Assembly (NCBI RefSeq): GCF_020382885.2
Contig: NC_058496.1
Coordinates: forward strand, 18,952,501 to 19,016,500
Source of the DNA: Scatophagus argus
Taxonomy: Eukaryota > Chordata > Actinopteri > Scatophagidae
DNA: 64,000 bases
Reading direction: 5' to 3'
Positions within the stretch are counted from its first letter, which is position 1. The number at the start of each line of letters is the position of its first letter. The notes under the pieces were generated by a model. The model ran no database searches and had not been told where the DNA came from. It saw nothing but the letters and a program-made list of their open reading frames with translations. Positions 1 through 12,198 of the stretch are shown here, piece by piece. The translations under genes and the position numbers were made by a program.

Positions 1-63
1 ATGAAAATATCTCATTACTTTAACAGAGGAGCTGATGTGAGATTTCAGACGGTGAAAGTTTAC

Positions 64-904
64 CTCTACATGGTTGGGCAGCGTGTTGATAAATTTGAAA
101 CCCGGGATCCTCTTGTCGCTGCACACCACGCCTACATCTTCAGTGTGTTTGCAGTCTGAAACACCGATTCCATTGGAGGGACACAGCGCCAAGGTCTTTT
201 CTTTGCCAGTGCAGTGGAGATTGTCAAACCAGATGGGTCCTGACCAGACAAAAGAGAAATTCATCAGTACTTCCATGTGGAAGAATTTTCCCCTTTCATG
301 GTGGAAACAACAGGATAGAGTATAGAAACAGATAAGTAATAAAGTCCTTCTGCAGGGTAAACTGGTTTCTCTAAAAATTGTGAATCATTCACCATGAATC
401 AGTTTCTAATAAATGCGTACATCAATATACTGCGTGCTCAGCTAAAATTGACAGTTGTATTAAAAATTGTCATGGATTTTTATTGCGAGGAATGTGATGA
501 TGATATGTTAGAGCACATTTATTATACTGAATGTGCCACAACAATTCTTTAGTACCTTGTCCTTTCCCATATTTTGAAGATGGTGACCATGAGATGGCTT
601 CCACATAGCCCAGCTCCCTGCACACCACCTGAGCGGCGTGGATAGTGAAGTCATCATCACAGACAGTGCCCCATTCGGCGTTGTAGAAAACCTCCACGCG
701 GCCCTCGTTGTGTTTCCTCTTTTCTCCTGCTAATCGGAGCTGAATCCTGGGTGTGTCTGGCAACAGCTGTGGGGCAGTGTACTGTTCCTGTTCTGGCTCA
801 GGGTAACCCGGAGGGTAGCTGAGATGTTCGTACTGAGCAAAAGCCAGCTCTAATAGCGCTGACAGAATGACAATGCAGCAGGGTAGACACCAGATAGCCC
901 GCAT
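64..904 (-). CDS. loxl2: Lysyl oxidase-like 2, N-terminal two coding exons (partial)
   Basis: Coding exons are 904-556 and 239-64, 175 codons in all, joined in phase 1 and ending in phase 0. The start ATG at 904-902 sits 11 bases inside an exon whose acceptor (pyrimidine tract, then CAG) ends at 916. Residues 1-23 are a hydrophobic signal peptide ending in LAFA. A short Pro/Tyr/Glu-rich linker follows, then the first SRCR domain from about residue 50, with the motifs EGRVEVFYNAEWGTVCDDDF, VVCRELGYVEA, LHCTG and DCKHTEDVGVVCSDKRIPGF. This matches LOXL2 better than LOXL3 or LOXL4, notably in the linker into the domain and the KRIPGFKF end. LOXL2 is a secreted copper amine oxidase that crosslinks collagen and elastin; its other SRCR domains and catalytic domain would lie before position 1. 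Which teleost paralogue (a or b) cannot be decided here. Confidence 0.93.
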
Positions 905-915
905 TTTGATTGGAA

Positions 916-3900
916 CTGATGAGAAGAAGAAAAAAAAAGAGGAGCAGTCATTAAAATTTTCTGGCAACTCTCTCAGACGGTTCTCCACAATGGTGCTTGA
1001 TGTTCATTAGAGAAAAATCAAGCTGAAGAACATGAAAGTATGAAAGGGCACATGAAAGAGACACTTCACAGCAGATTTTGCCGTCTGAGAACCCCTTATG
1101 ATGTCATCAGGTTAACCTTGATCTGGGCAAAAAATCTGCTCCGAAGAGCCTTTGCCACCTTAATTTTCATCATTGCTTTTTCAATCTGTCTTTGGTGAGC
1201 TCATAAAATTTGTGCAATTCTAAAAAGCTGAATGTTGAACAGCCTGCCACCAATGACTCATTTGGAATACAGAGCTTCATTAATCATTAAAATTAAACGA
1301 TGTGAAAGGGGTCTCTTGTAGGGATTGACCAATAAACACATTTTTCAATTAATTTATTTTATCTGCAGTAAGACAAAAAAATAAAATAAAACACTGACAT
1401 TGATAATCGGAAAAATGTTGAATATCAGACAGGGAAGTGCCACTTGACCCTGCAGCACCTCTTAGCCTTTTAGCAACTTGTTCTGTCTTTTAGAGGACAC
1501 AAATGTACTGTTTTGGTTCCCTTTACTGGCTCTCAACATCATTTCCAGCAGCAATCAGCTGCTTTAAATTACAAAAAAAACAAAACAAAACACTGTGATA
1601 AACCCACTGTATGTGTCTTGCAGTGGAGCATTTAGAAGCACAAAAGGCCACATATTTCTCTCAGGGGTCAGCAGACACCACAACAAAGCTGCCACCAATG
1701 ACTCAGATGATACAGTCGTGGATGTGGGGCAGTCGTGGATCAGCGGTTAGGGTGTCGGACCCGTAACCGGTGGATCGCTGGTTCGATTCCCCGTCCCGGT
1801 GTCCATGGCTGAGGTACCCTTGAGCAAGGTACCTAACCCCCACTGCTCCCCGGGCGCTGCACGCGGTCGCCCACTGCCCCGGGTTTGCTGTGTGTGTGTG
1901 CACGTCACTTGGGTGGCTTAAATGCAGAGAACAAATTTCGTTGGAGTGAGTTCCCTCCAATGACAAAATATGTCACTTTAATCTTTAATCTTTAATCTTA
2001 AAAGGAGAGTGAACTCCAAATAGATGCTAATGTTGCTTTATGTCTGCTATAAAAATCCATTTCTTTGCTAACACATTCTCACAACTTACAATGATGTCGA
2101 TGATGAAGATGGCGTGTCAGAGTTGGGGTTACGCCTTCTTTCACTGCTAACAAAAGCTCAGTAAATCAGTTAATGAAGCTTTAAAGCAATAATCTGCAAA
2201 ATCCCTTCCCTTTTTGGAAGATAGCAATTGTGGTAACTTATGTTGTAACAATTCAAAAACAGTTTCCAAACATCTTTTTAAACCTTTTCAAAAAATTTCC
2301 AGTTGTACTTGTGCAAATGATGAAGCTCTCACTTCCCACACAGAAGGATTTTTCACATGACAGACAAACACTCCAACAGGTCTTACGAAGAGCAAAGGGA
2401 AGCAATTCCATGACTGGCTGTGGTTCATTATTGTGATATTTCATTTGAGAATAGAAAGTAGCTAAATGTGAATGTATGTGAAACAGTTGCACGGTTATTC
2501 AAATTATCGTGTGTCAAGAGGTGATCATCCAAAAGTTTTCTCTTGAGTTGCGTTCAGAGTTTGAGTTGAGTCCAAGAAACACTGGCCTCAAGCTTGAAAC
2601 AGACACCTGTAGGCTGCTGTAACTCCAAACTTAACTTAAGGAAAAAGAATAAATCATAAATCTAAGACTGATATCACCAAGAGCTCAAATACATGAAACT
2701 GAAACCTATCAACAGCTGTGTTTCCACACACCATTAAATGTCAAAATCTCAAAATCTTGAGCTTTTGTGTAAAAACATCTGGCAGGAGACAGACGATCCT
2801 TCGACTGCAGGGTTTCGACTTTCCTCATTGTAACGTGGCAGTGGTTACACAAGCCAGAAACAACACACACATTACTGAATGAACAGATGGAATGAAGACC
2901 GCGGCCTCTGGTTCTGCTTACAATGTGTCCATACAGCGACGTTGTCCTTAGAAAAACATGGCCAGTGTGTGTGTCAAAACTAAAGTTTGGCTCAGGCAAT
3001 ACACATAGAAACACAGCAGCTCATCTCTGAATTTAACCCATGGTGGCGCTCAAAGAGTGAAGAAAAAAAAACAGACAAAAAACAAACTAAACTTCAAAGA
3101 CTCAACATCAATGTCCCATTCCAGAAATGATGAGCCGGTTACTTAAGATAATCCACAGACTTTGTTGTGAGCAGTTTCATGTGGGAACTATAGAAGACAA
3201 ACATCTCTGCAGCTGATATCAGCAAAACTCTTCAACTCACAACAAAGAAGTCTCAATGCATAAACAGCACTACAAGTAATAGCAGGTAAAAAGCTGTTTT
3301 TGTGTGTGTGTGGGTGGGTGGGAGGGTAAAAGTATTAGGTAATAACGTCAAGAACCTCACTGAAGTACAAACTCCTGAAATCTGAAACCTCTGCTGCTTT
3401 TTTGCTTTAGAACAACTGACAGATGTTTCTGGACTAAAGAAATGCTCACCAGGATTTTTTTAGATGGAAAAAAAAACCCAACAACTTTTAACTAAAACTA
3501 ATGTCAGTGTCAACATCCTGTTCGGTCTATTATACACATCCAAAGTACTTCTACCTCCACGAAAGCCAGGCATACGTGTCCCACCTGCTGCTCTGTGCTT
3601 CGGCTGTAAAGGTCAAAATGTTAGTTTATGTAAAGTCAGCTGCTCGTCCCTGCCCTTTTCTGAAGCACTGCGAGGGGAGCTGTGCTGCAAACAGACACAC
3701 AGAGGTGGGCTGAGACTGAAACGCTTCAAAAAAGTTTGAACTGTGACTTTTTCTCCACCTCACAAAGCTTTGTTTAATCATTTCGATCAGAGAGAAGAAC
3801 AACGGGCCTGATTCATATGAAGAGAATACTGTGTCATATAGATGCATGTAGATGCTGCTTAAAAAATGACCTGTAGTCAAGACACCTTTTCTTATGAAAA

Positions 3901-4469
3901 TGAAACTAATGATTAACGATCAAGTCATTGATTATTTTACTGTTTAGTCAATTAAATGCCAGAAAGTGCAGAACAAAAGGTCATTACAAGATTCCTGGAG
4001 GCCAGATTGGTTATTCTGTCTGACCAACAACTGAAAACATAAATGCTTTCACATTATGAAATAAAACAGGGAGGAAAGCAGCAAATCCTTACTTTGAAGG
4101 CATTAGAACGAACAAACAGTTGGGATTTTTCTTGACAAATGATTTAGCAGATTCTCAAAATCACACAGTTAATCTTTCGACGACTGACTAATTGACTAAC
4201 ATGTTTAAATGACTTTAAAAGATGAAAGAAAATAACAACTGAGACTGTTTCTGCAAGTTTAGCTCCTATTCTATCACTTACTTAGTCCTTAAAGACTTCA
4301 TAATACAGATACAGCCAGATTTCAGAAAGATCTGAAACCATGATGCAGCCACTAACTCAACACAAAGGAAAACCGTGCAGTAACATCACTGCTGACCATC
4401 ACAGACACAGTGGGTCTCCATGTCAAAGTCCAGTTCTTTCGCATATTTTCAGGCTCTAGCTGGACTTAC
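916..4469 (-). other. loxl2: loxl2 intron 1
   Basis: This is inferred intron sequence between the 5' UTR exon and the first coding exon. It holds one tRNA-derived SINE (1726-2000) and a 17-bp direct repeat at about 1245 and 1690. I found no other exon or RNA gene. Short ORFs here have no recognisable family features. Confidence 0.55.
1726..2000 (+). repeat. tRNA-derived SINE
   Basis: The element starts GGGGCAGTCGTGG and has an A-box-like (GATCAGCGGTTAG) and B-box-like (GGTTCGATTCC) RNA polymerase III promoter spaced as in a tRNA. A body containing CCTTGAGCAAGGTACCTAAC follows. It ends in a repeated TTTAATC tail at about 1976-2000, typical of LINE-mobilised fish SINEs. No clear target duplication was seen. 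Confidence 0.8.
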
Positions 4470-4640
4470 TTTCGCTGTCGCCGCTGAGGACTGTCCCCCC
4501 CTGAGGCCGTGTGCGCCTGCACGCTGCACCAACAGACAGACCAAAGACAAAAGTCAGCTGCTTCTTCTCCTTCTCTGTAAACTTTCACTCCCTCTCATGT
4601 AAGAGCTCAGGCTTTGGAGCGGAGCTGCTGTGGCCCCGCC
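4470..4640 (-). promoter_or_regulatory. loxl2: Probable loxl2 promoter and non-coding first exon
   Basis: A GC-rich island precedes the loxl2 coding exons on the minus strand. It has a GC box (GGGCGGGGCC read on minus, 4632-4641) next to a TGACG/CGTCA element. A canonical donor GTAAGT (minus, 4469-4464) closes a likely 5' UTR exon with its low end at 4470. I see no TATA box. The transcription start is inferred, not seen. The intron to the first coding exon would be about 3.55 kb. Confidence 0.6.
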
Positions 4641-4641
4641 C

Positions 4642-7600
4642 ACTGACGCCCACCTTTACGATGACCTCACCGGAGATGGCACTGGACATGGAAATAGCGG
4701 ATCTGACCTGAACGCAGCGCTGTTTGTTATGATACAATGCTACCTTCGGTGACTGCTGGAAAACCTGTAAAAACGTCAAAGCGAATATTCAACAACCATG
4801 AAAATAGCATCGACATCTCCTTAGTGGAAAAGCACCGAGTGTTATAATGTGATTTCAGGGTGTAGCTGCAGTATGATATAGGCCTGAAACAAGCCAGTTT
4901 TGGAGTCGTTAAATGTGGTTGTTTTAATAAATTCAAAAAAGTAAGCCTAGCTTTGCCATAACTTTAGTTCTGTATTAACAATACATAACATAAGAAGTTG
5001 TATGTGAAAGGGGCCATTGATATGAAGCCACTGAAATGCAGGCTACGAGCCAGCTGCAGTCATCTCAGCGCTGTGCAGCCTTTAGGGCATTTTTCAGCTC
5101 ATTGTTTTGGTTTTCCCCAAAACTTTACTATTTTGGATCACTCTCACTGCTCTTACATGCTTCTGGTACTGCAAAGGGTCATGCAACCTGTGGTAAGCCA
5201 ACATACACAGCACCGCATAGTACACAGAGCACCTAATGGGTGAACAAATAGTAAAAACTAACATTAGCAGATTAGCAAAAAGTCACATATATTAGGGACA
5301 TGGTGGAAACCAAAAAGAGCTGTAGAAGGATTTCATTCAACAGATGGACAAAATTCAAAATGAGTACTTGCTTGCTTGATATCTACTGGATATAAATAGG
5401 CTGCTGTTTCAACAATTGCAGCAAATTTGCACTAACAGTTCAAAAGACAGAGACTTTAAGTTCATTCAGGTTTCATTTAGTGTAAAGTAGCCTATTTTCT
5501 TTGTGCAACCCAGTGTTGTACAAGGACAAATGAATTACCTCGATCCTTGTGAGTAGCAAAATCTTTGGTCTCTTTAAAATTCAACATAGATCCGTCTAAA
5601 CTCATTATAGCACAATATAAACAATAAATATGCGTTATTGGATTTTCAAGTGCTTTTGGCTGGAAGATGATAATGAAACTAATTGAGTGTGTTCTTGTTT
5701 TGGCTTCTGCCTCATTTTAGAGATAAGAGGCACAGCGCTGAGCCGTACTTCACAATGGGGAGGAACCAATATCTGTCAGGCATGTAGTTATAACTGATAT
5801 TTTATTTTCTTATTGTGGAAATGTACTGCTGTAAATGTCAATAATGTATTATTGACATTAATTTTTAAAAAATCACTTTCACTATGAGTTTTTAACACTC
5901 TATCCATACTCTCTGAATTCCTTATGCAACACCGTCTGTTTCATTTTCACTGCTCTCTCCAGTCATACATTGGTACTCAACTGTATGTGCAGAAGTACAT
6001 GAAGGCAACTTTGGGCTGTCCTAGGAGAATGCCTTCTCCGTTTGTCACTCCTCATGATAAATCTGTACATGACAGATGATTAAATTCTGATCCCAACAAT
6101 GTAGCGAAGTGTCCTGACAGAAACACTTCACTGGCCTGACCTCGACTCTGCTGCCACCTTGTGTACAACAGAACCTTTTTTTGTTCCTGCAGAAATGTGG
6201 TAGACTTTGTGGCACACTGGCCAAATGAAAAAAAACTGCTAAAGGTTCCACTTTGTGTATAAAATTGTCAGGTCACCTTCTGTTCTAGGACTTTGCTTTT
6301 AAAACAAACCAGAAAGATTATTAGTGGCTCTGCAGTGCAGCTGTTGTTATCTTATGAACAGGAGACACCAAACAGCGACTGATCATGATCAGTGTTGCAT
6401 GAATTCACTTTACCTTCCCCTCTTTCATATGTGTGCTGCTGATCTGATACAGAACCCAGGGTGGGGCCCTGGCCATCAAGAGGAATAGGAGACAAAAATT
6501 TGTATCACACGTTTGACATTACATTCCACATTACACAGCCATTATTACCAGGATTATCATCAATGCTATGACAACGAACTCTTTGTAATCTCTATCACAT
6601 CTCAAGCTCACTTATTGTCATCTCTTTATTCAATCCAATTTAATAAAACTGAAATGTAAAAAAATACAAGTTGTGATTTTATGGAGGAATTGTGCCTGAT
6701 ATTCTGACACATAACCGCCTGTTTAACTAAAAGCTGGTCAGTTGGGCCAACACTGAAATGTCTGAATGACTATTGAATGGATTTGGTTCAGGATAAATCA
6801 TACTTTGGTGATTCCTTATCATCTAGCATCATCAACAGATCCAATTTTTAATTTGTCCAGTAACAGGGTTTATGACCAAATACCTGCTGAACCAAAGACT
6901 TTCCCATCAGCCCTGGCTGTACACTGTAGCACTCATTAGCAATGCTAACACTGTGCGCTAACATGACAAACATGGCAACACATCTGATCCGATGTGTTAC
7001 AGCTGTTCCGCTCATGACATTTTGTGTTGAGACCTGCGGTGTACACAATCACAATAAACTTCCCGATTGTTCTCTCTACTTCTGTTTTTGTGGTTTTGGA
7101 AAACAAAAACACTTCAGCACTGTTCTGTTATCAGAGCCAACTATGACAGTGTTTTTGTGCTTACACAGGAAGCGTATTGTGAGAGAATCAGCTTAGTCAC
7201 ATCTGCAACTACCTTGTAGGTTCTTGTCCTGCCTAGTTATGTTTTGACTGAACAGCCACATTCCATTTGAGTCTTTATCATATCAGCTGTACAGCGTTGT
7301 TGTTTTTGAGTCTCAACAGAAAGGCAGGGTTGAAGTCCAAATGTGAAGATCCTCTGCTAGTGTGGTGTTGCAAAAACTCACAACTCACAAAAAGTCACAG
7401 CTCTCACTGAGGGGGTTGTGAGTTTACTCGAGACAGACCAGATTGTTGGCTTTCATTATGTTTTCAGGAAAAAGATGAAAGCCGTTGCTATGGTTTCCCA
7501 GGAAATCCTAAATATGGCTTCAAGCAGATGGCCCTAAATATTACGAGAAGCTTTTTTACAGATTTTTTCACGTGGATTTCAGATGGTTTATTAATCGAAG

Positions 7601-8448
7601 TGGATCTGCAACCTGTTAGTTCAGGAAAACCACAGACAGGTAAGTATTTTTCTGCAGCTGTAAACTCTACATGGGATGACATGTAGAACGGAGAAACACG
7701 AAGGATGACAAAACTGAAATGTCCAGATTTCACAACCAGATGAATAACATTAACTGAATTAATTTGTAACTAATTCTTCATGGCATTTGAATTAATCTTT
7801 AAAGAAGGGAGTGAACCGCTGCCCAGGCAACATTATGTTAACTGAAAACCAACATTTGGCCATAGATCTCAGTCAGACATCGAACTCACAATTCACACAA
7901 CACCAGTTTTTTTTTTCATTCATTCTTCACCATAAAATATTCAAGGTTTCCTTACTTGTCTTTTCCCCAGGCTTTGGACTGTATCTCATACCTTTCCTTC
8001 AGAATGAAATCAGCTCAGGGATCAACATGTGACATAAGTACAGAACTTTTATCACATGGTAACATTTATATATCACAGCTAATTATGAACATCTCAACAG
8101 GATCTATTGGTTAAAGAAGGCTATGCCATGTGGCTGAAGGCACTGGGAAATATTAAGAAACTGAACCTGGAGTTCTATATTATACCACAGGAACATCTTA
8201 ATACCAGAGTGACAGGCTGGAATAACCAATCAAAAATGGACTGAATCAAGTACATGAATGACACCTAAGGTGTACTTGAAACCTGAAAATCCCAGTTTAA
8301 TACAATATACAATAAACTTAACTGATAACACCCAAATTTTACATGTGTGTATGTATTATGTATTGAGTTCACAGTATTCTTTTGTATTACACTCTTCTCC
8401 CACTAACCAGGATAGCAGCTCGTTTTTAAACTTTTTTTTTTTTTTATC
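4642..8448. other. Intergenic region between loxl2 and cyb561a3
   Basis: This is AT-rich non-coding sequence. Only short ORFs are present, without family motifs or plausible splice structure. One perfect 12-bp inverted repeat lies at 5834-5859. I see no gene in it. Confidence 0.6.
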
Positions 8449-8461
8449 ATCTGCTCACTGA

Positions 8462-8825
8462 GGGCGGCACGGTGGTGCAGTGGTTAGCACTGTCACCTCA
8501 TAGCAAGAGGGTTCCAGGTTCGAATCCCAGTCTGGGCCCTTCTATGTGGAGTTTGCATGTTCTCCCTGTGCCTGCGTGGGTTTTCTCCGGGTACTCCGGC
8601 TTCCTCCCACAATACCAATACATTAGGTTAATTGGCTACTCTACATTGTCCCTAGGTGTGAGTGTGAGAGTGTGTTTGTCTTTGTGTGTTGGCCCCCTGC
8701 GATTGACTGGGTGAACGCCACCTCTCGGAACCCCACCTCTCGCCCGTAGTCAGCTGGGATAGGCTCCAGCTCCCCTGTGACCCTGACGGATAAGCGGTAT
8801 AGAAAATGGATGGATGGATGGACGG
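8462..8825 (+). repeat. SINE-like retroposon with 13-bp target duplication, copy 1
   Basis: The element begins GGCGGCACGGTGGTGCAGTGG and carries A-box-like (GTGCAGTGGTTAGCAC) and B-box (GGTTCGAATCC) sequences. It ends in an ATGGATGGATGGA tail. It is flanked by the perfect direct repeat ATCTGCTCACTGA at 8449-8461 and 8826-8838. The same family occurs inverted at 18069-18422 and as a fragment at 27468-27540. This element type is very common in fish genomes. Confidence 0.9.
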
Positions 8826-9124
8826 ATCTGCTCACTGAATTTAAGACATATACTAAAAAGACTATTATATGCTGAAGTATTCATTCTTAAATGTTGTCTC
8901 AAAGGTTTTAGATGATTAAAGCTTATCAAGATAAACTTAATGTCTGTTCTGCTCATCAACTAACAGAGGTCTTCATGGGACAGCAACACCACCCTATCCT
9001 AAAGTAAAATTTACCTGCAGCCAGTTAGAGCTTTACTGCATGCTGTAAAAACTACTGTGCATCATGGGAGAGCTTGTACAGTGTAGGAGGGAAAAGTGTC
9101 ACAGCTTTGAGGAAACACTTTTTT

Positions 9125-9130
9125 TTTATT
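9125..9130 (-). terminator. cyb561a3: Candidate polyadenylation signal of cyb561a3
   Basis: AATAAA is read on the minus strand about 215 bases after the stop codon at 9344. It is the nearest good signal, so a short 3' UTR is likely. It was assigned by position only. Confidence 0.4.
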
Positions 9131-9343
9131 TTTCTTTTGGCAAAAAAGCAACCATAAATACAAATTTCAAATAAATATGTACATTCATAATAGTCCCTGA
9201 TAGTTCCCACACAGTTCAGACAGCTGCTTGCACATACAAAACAGAACTTAACTTTTTAATTTTTAAGGCCACTTGTCATCCTCGACGAATGAACTAATTT
9301 TGCATGAGCAGGTTGGATGTGGCGATACCTTTCGAAATTTACT

Positions 9344-9370
9344 TCATTCATTGTCTTCTTGGAATAACGG
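9344..9370 (-). CDS. cyb561a3: cyb561a3 terminal coding micro-segment
   Basis: The acceptor CTGTCTTCCACAG is followed by CCG and eight codons, then TGA. The preceding exon ends in phase 0 at 9468 (ACG, then GTGAGA), so the join is in frame. The encoded tail PLFQEDNE parallels the PLLHDGE-type end of human CYB561A3. The intron between the two exons is only 97 bp. Confidence 0.85.
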   Translation of the reverse strand, partial: PLFQEDNE

Positions 9371-12198
9371 CTGTGGAAGACAGGAGATGACGACAGTTAT
9401 GCAACGCTTGAATAAAACAAATCGTCTGAACTCTATTATTGTATATCAACTGCACTGATATTCTCACCGTGTAAGCCATATCCTCAGGCCCCGAGTCTGG
9501 TCGCTGCCATTTGTGGTTAGACAATATCTTAAAAACAACCAAGCCAAAGGCTACAATCAAAACTCCTAATGAATTTCCTAGCACAGCCTCAGGTGGAAGG
9601 TTAGCGTATGGCTGTGTTCCATTGCCGCTGCCTTTGCTGTGGAAAAACACATTTAAAAGGACAGTTTTAGCAGTTTCTCTGGAAGGGAAATATCAATGAG
9701 AAGTAACAGAATCGTGGCACTCACAGAGAAAAGATGAGTTTCTCATTGATTCCAGAGATGCAGGCAACAATGCTGAGAGTGAGTATGCTGCCTCCAAACC
9801 ACACATGTATGGGTTTCAGGAGTTTGCGCAGTGATGTGGGGGAGCACGGCAGGAGGAAGGAAGTCAAACCCACCACCCACTGGAAGAGTGAGTGCAGGGA
9901 CAGACATTCACATAAACAGGAAACACAAAGGCAGAAAAACCATGTCTCAGTGAGATAAAACAACCCTTCATACCTGATCTTATTACACCTGGTTAGTTAA
10001 GTGATTCTGTTTCAAAGTTGTATACCTGTATGGCGAAAAGAGCTGTGGCAGTGATTCCAATCCAGCTGTGCAACGAGTAGAGGTTTGCAATGTTTTTGGC
10101 ATTGTGGAAGTCAAACACAGCACAAAGTCCCACGATAGACAGGACAAGGGCGAGGAGCATCAGGGTAGCATGCACTAGCTTCCAGGGGAGTTTATTCTGG
10201 CCCCAGGTCAGGGGAATACGGTACAGCACAGCTCCTGCGGGGGAAATGATGCATCAATAGGTTAAGTGTGCATAACAGTTGTACCATGTCTTCTGTGATG
10301 CTGCAGGAAACTGAGAAAATAAGTCTGATGATGTCCTCCCGTCCACATGTCCGGGTGTTGCGTGGTACCCGCTGCCATCCCGGTGTACGTGCGTGTGAGA
10401 ATGGAATGAGATCAAAAACAAAAATGTGAAAAAGTGATTATACTAGTTTGAACTGATGTTTTGTCCTCCTAGGTGCAACATCACGGCACAGAAAACAATG
10501 TGACAGAGAAAATAAACAGGTACATCCAATGGCACATTTCTGTTGAATTACACTGAATTTTTGAGGCTCCTGGTGGATTTTATCATGAAAATCTGATGCT
10601 TTCTTATTTTGTTGAAACTGAATCTCAGCACTCTGTTTTAGCATTGGCTATGATGCACTGAGCTTATATCCCCACCTAAGCTGGGACCTATGCATCACTT
10701 TAAGCTTTAACTTAAAGAAAACAACATGCAAAAGATTGGACCACGTTTAAATGTTTCTGTTTTATCCAAGACACTGTGGTGTTTCTAACTGCGGATGGTT
10801 ATGGTTCATTGTGCTGATAAATAAATCTGTATGCCATTACAGAAAACATGGAGACAACTGATTTGACAACATGTGCATAACAGTGAAAACTGAGCTAAAA
10901 AGAGTCATCATCTGTCATCATCTCATATTTGAAACTCAAACACACACACACAACAGTACAGTTTCTCTGAAGAGAACTCCGGAGGGAGTTGTCACAGCTT
11001 CTAATACACCCACTTATAATTTCTGATCTGATCCCACCCCGTGTCCTAGTGTGCTAAAGGTGTGCTGAGGGCACCTGTCCACAAAATGACCAAAAGTGTG
11101 TTTGGCTTGCTCCTGAGACATGGACAGGCTGTATCTGACTGTAATCCAGTGGCACCCCTGGATAGTAACTAACCTCTTGACTCACAGGGGACAAGCTAAA
11201 ACCAAACAGAGAAATGCTGCCAGGTGCTGATTCTGACGACAGATGTGAAGGACAGCTACAGCAACTGAAACACGATGCATCATTAAAAACATGTGGTAGA
11301 AAGCCCATACATGCAGCTGAGCTTTTTGCAGGTGTAAATATCATCCATCATATTGTTTATCCTGCCTCAGTATTAGGTAATATGATTAATATTTTCTATG
11401 CAGGTTTCAGATTCAATATAGTAAAATGTACTACATCTGTCAGTTGTCTATTATTTGCTATTTGGAACCAAACTATAAAAATCTAATGGACGTTACATTC
11501 TAAAACCTCTGTAATATCACAGAGGTGATCAGTATATCACAGATATACAAAATGATAAATGGTGTGTCCATTGGTCACTTATAACTACAATTAAAATCTA
11601 TGAGTACAAAGGTTTAATGTATTTCAATGGGGTAGTCTTTCCTAATTTTTCCTGCCTTGTACTAAATCATTGTGTTCACATGAATGTATCTAAACAGGGA
11701 CAGACAGACAAGACGTGATGTCCAGCACATCAGGTACCGTTGTGGAGACACGTTACAGTTGAAAATCTGATCAAATTTTACTCCAAAAAAGACAGACTGC
11801 AGTCTCTGAAGTGTGGCACTTTAAGAAACTCACTCGCTGCGGGCATTACCTCACATTCACACTACTGCAGCAATGCATTTAATTACACAGCAGGTATCTA
11901 TGAAGCCTGGGATGTATAATTACCTTAATACAGTCTGTATGTCATAAGGAAGAACAGAAGTGAGAAACAGAAATGAAACTCTGCATGATCCAAATTTAAA
12001 AAGGGACTCACCGTAGCCATACAGCACAACCAGACCGGTTACCATCAAGACGGGGTGCCAGTTGAACTGCAGGGCTGAGCCGTCCCAGGCGAAACCGCCG
12101 CGCCACTTGCTGTTCCACAAACACACACACACCACGCAGGCCAGGCCCAGAAGCAGGGAGAGCACGTAGAAAATGTAGAAGCTGACGACAGACCTCAT
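9344..12198 (-). CDS. cyb561a3: Cytochrome b561 family member A3, lysosomal ferrireductase (complete)
   Basis: Five coding exons join without a frame break: 12198-12012, 10234-10026, 9879-9725, 9636-9468 and 9370-9344, 747 nt for 248 aa. The human protein is about 242 aa. All junctions are GT..AG. The product is a multi-span membrane protein with the four histidines expected to bind two hemes, in NWHPVLM, LVHATL, YSLHSW and KPIHVW. WRGGFAWDGSALQFNWHPVL and KLPWKLVHATL resemble CYB561A3 rather than CYBRD1. The family moves electrons from ascorbate across the late endosome/lysosome membrane to reduce ferric iron. The ATG at 12198 has A at -3. The last exon codes only eight residues (PLFQEDNE), like the short acidic PLL-containing tail of the human protein. 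Confidence 0.94.

Noticed and set aside
1745-1800. tRNA-like head of the SINE as a tRNA gene
   Set aside because: Only the polymerase III promoter boxes are tRNA-like; no complete cloverleaf, and a SINE body follows.
1703-1966. 87-codon minus-strand ORF
   Set aside because: Antisense of the tRNA-derived SINE.
8472-8714. 80-codon ORF (and the similar one at 18099-18326)
   Set aside because: Lies wholly inside copies of the SINE-like retroposon.
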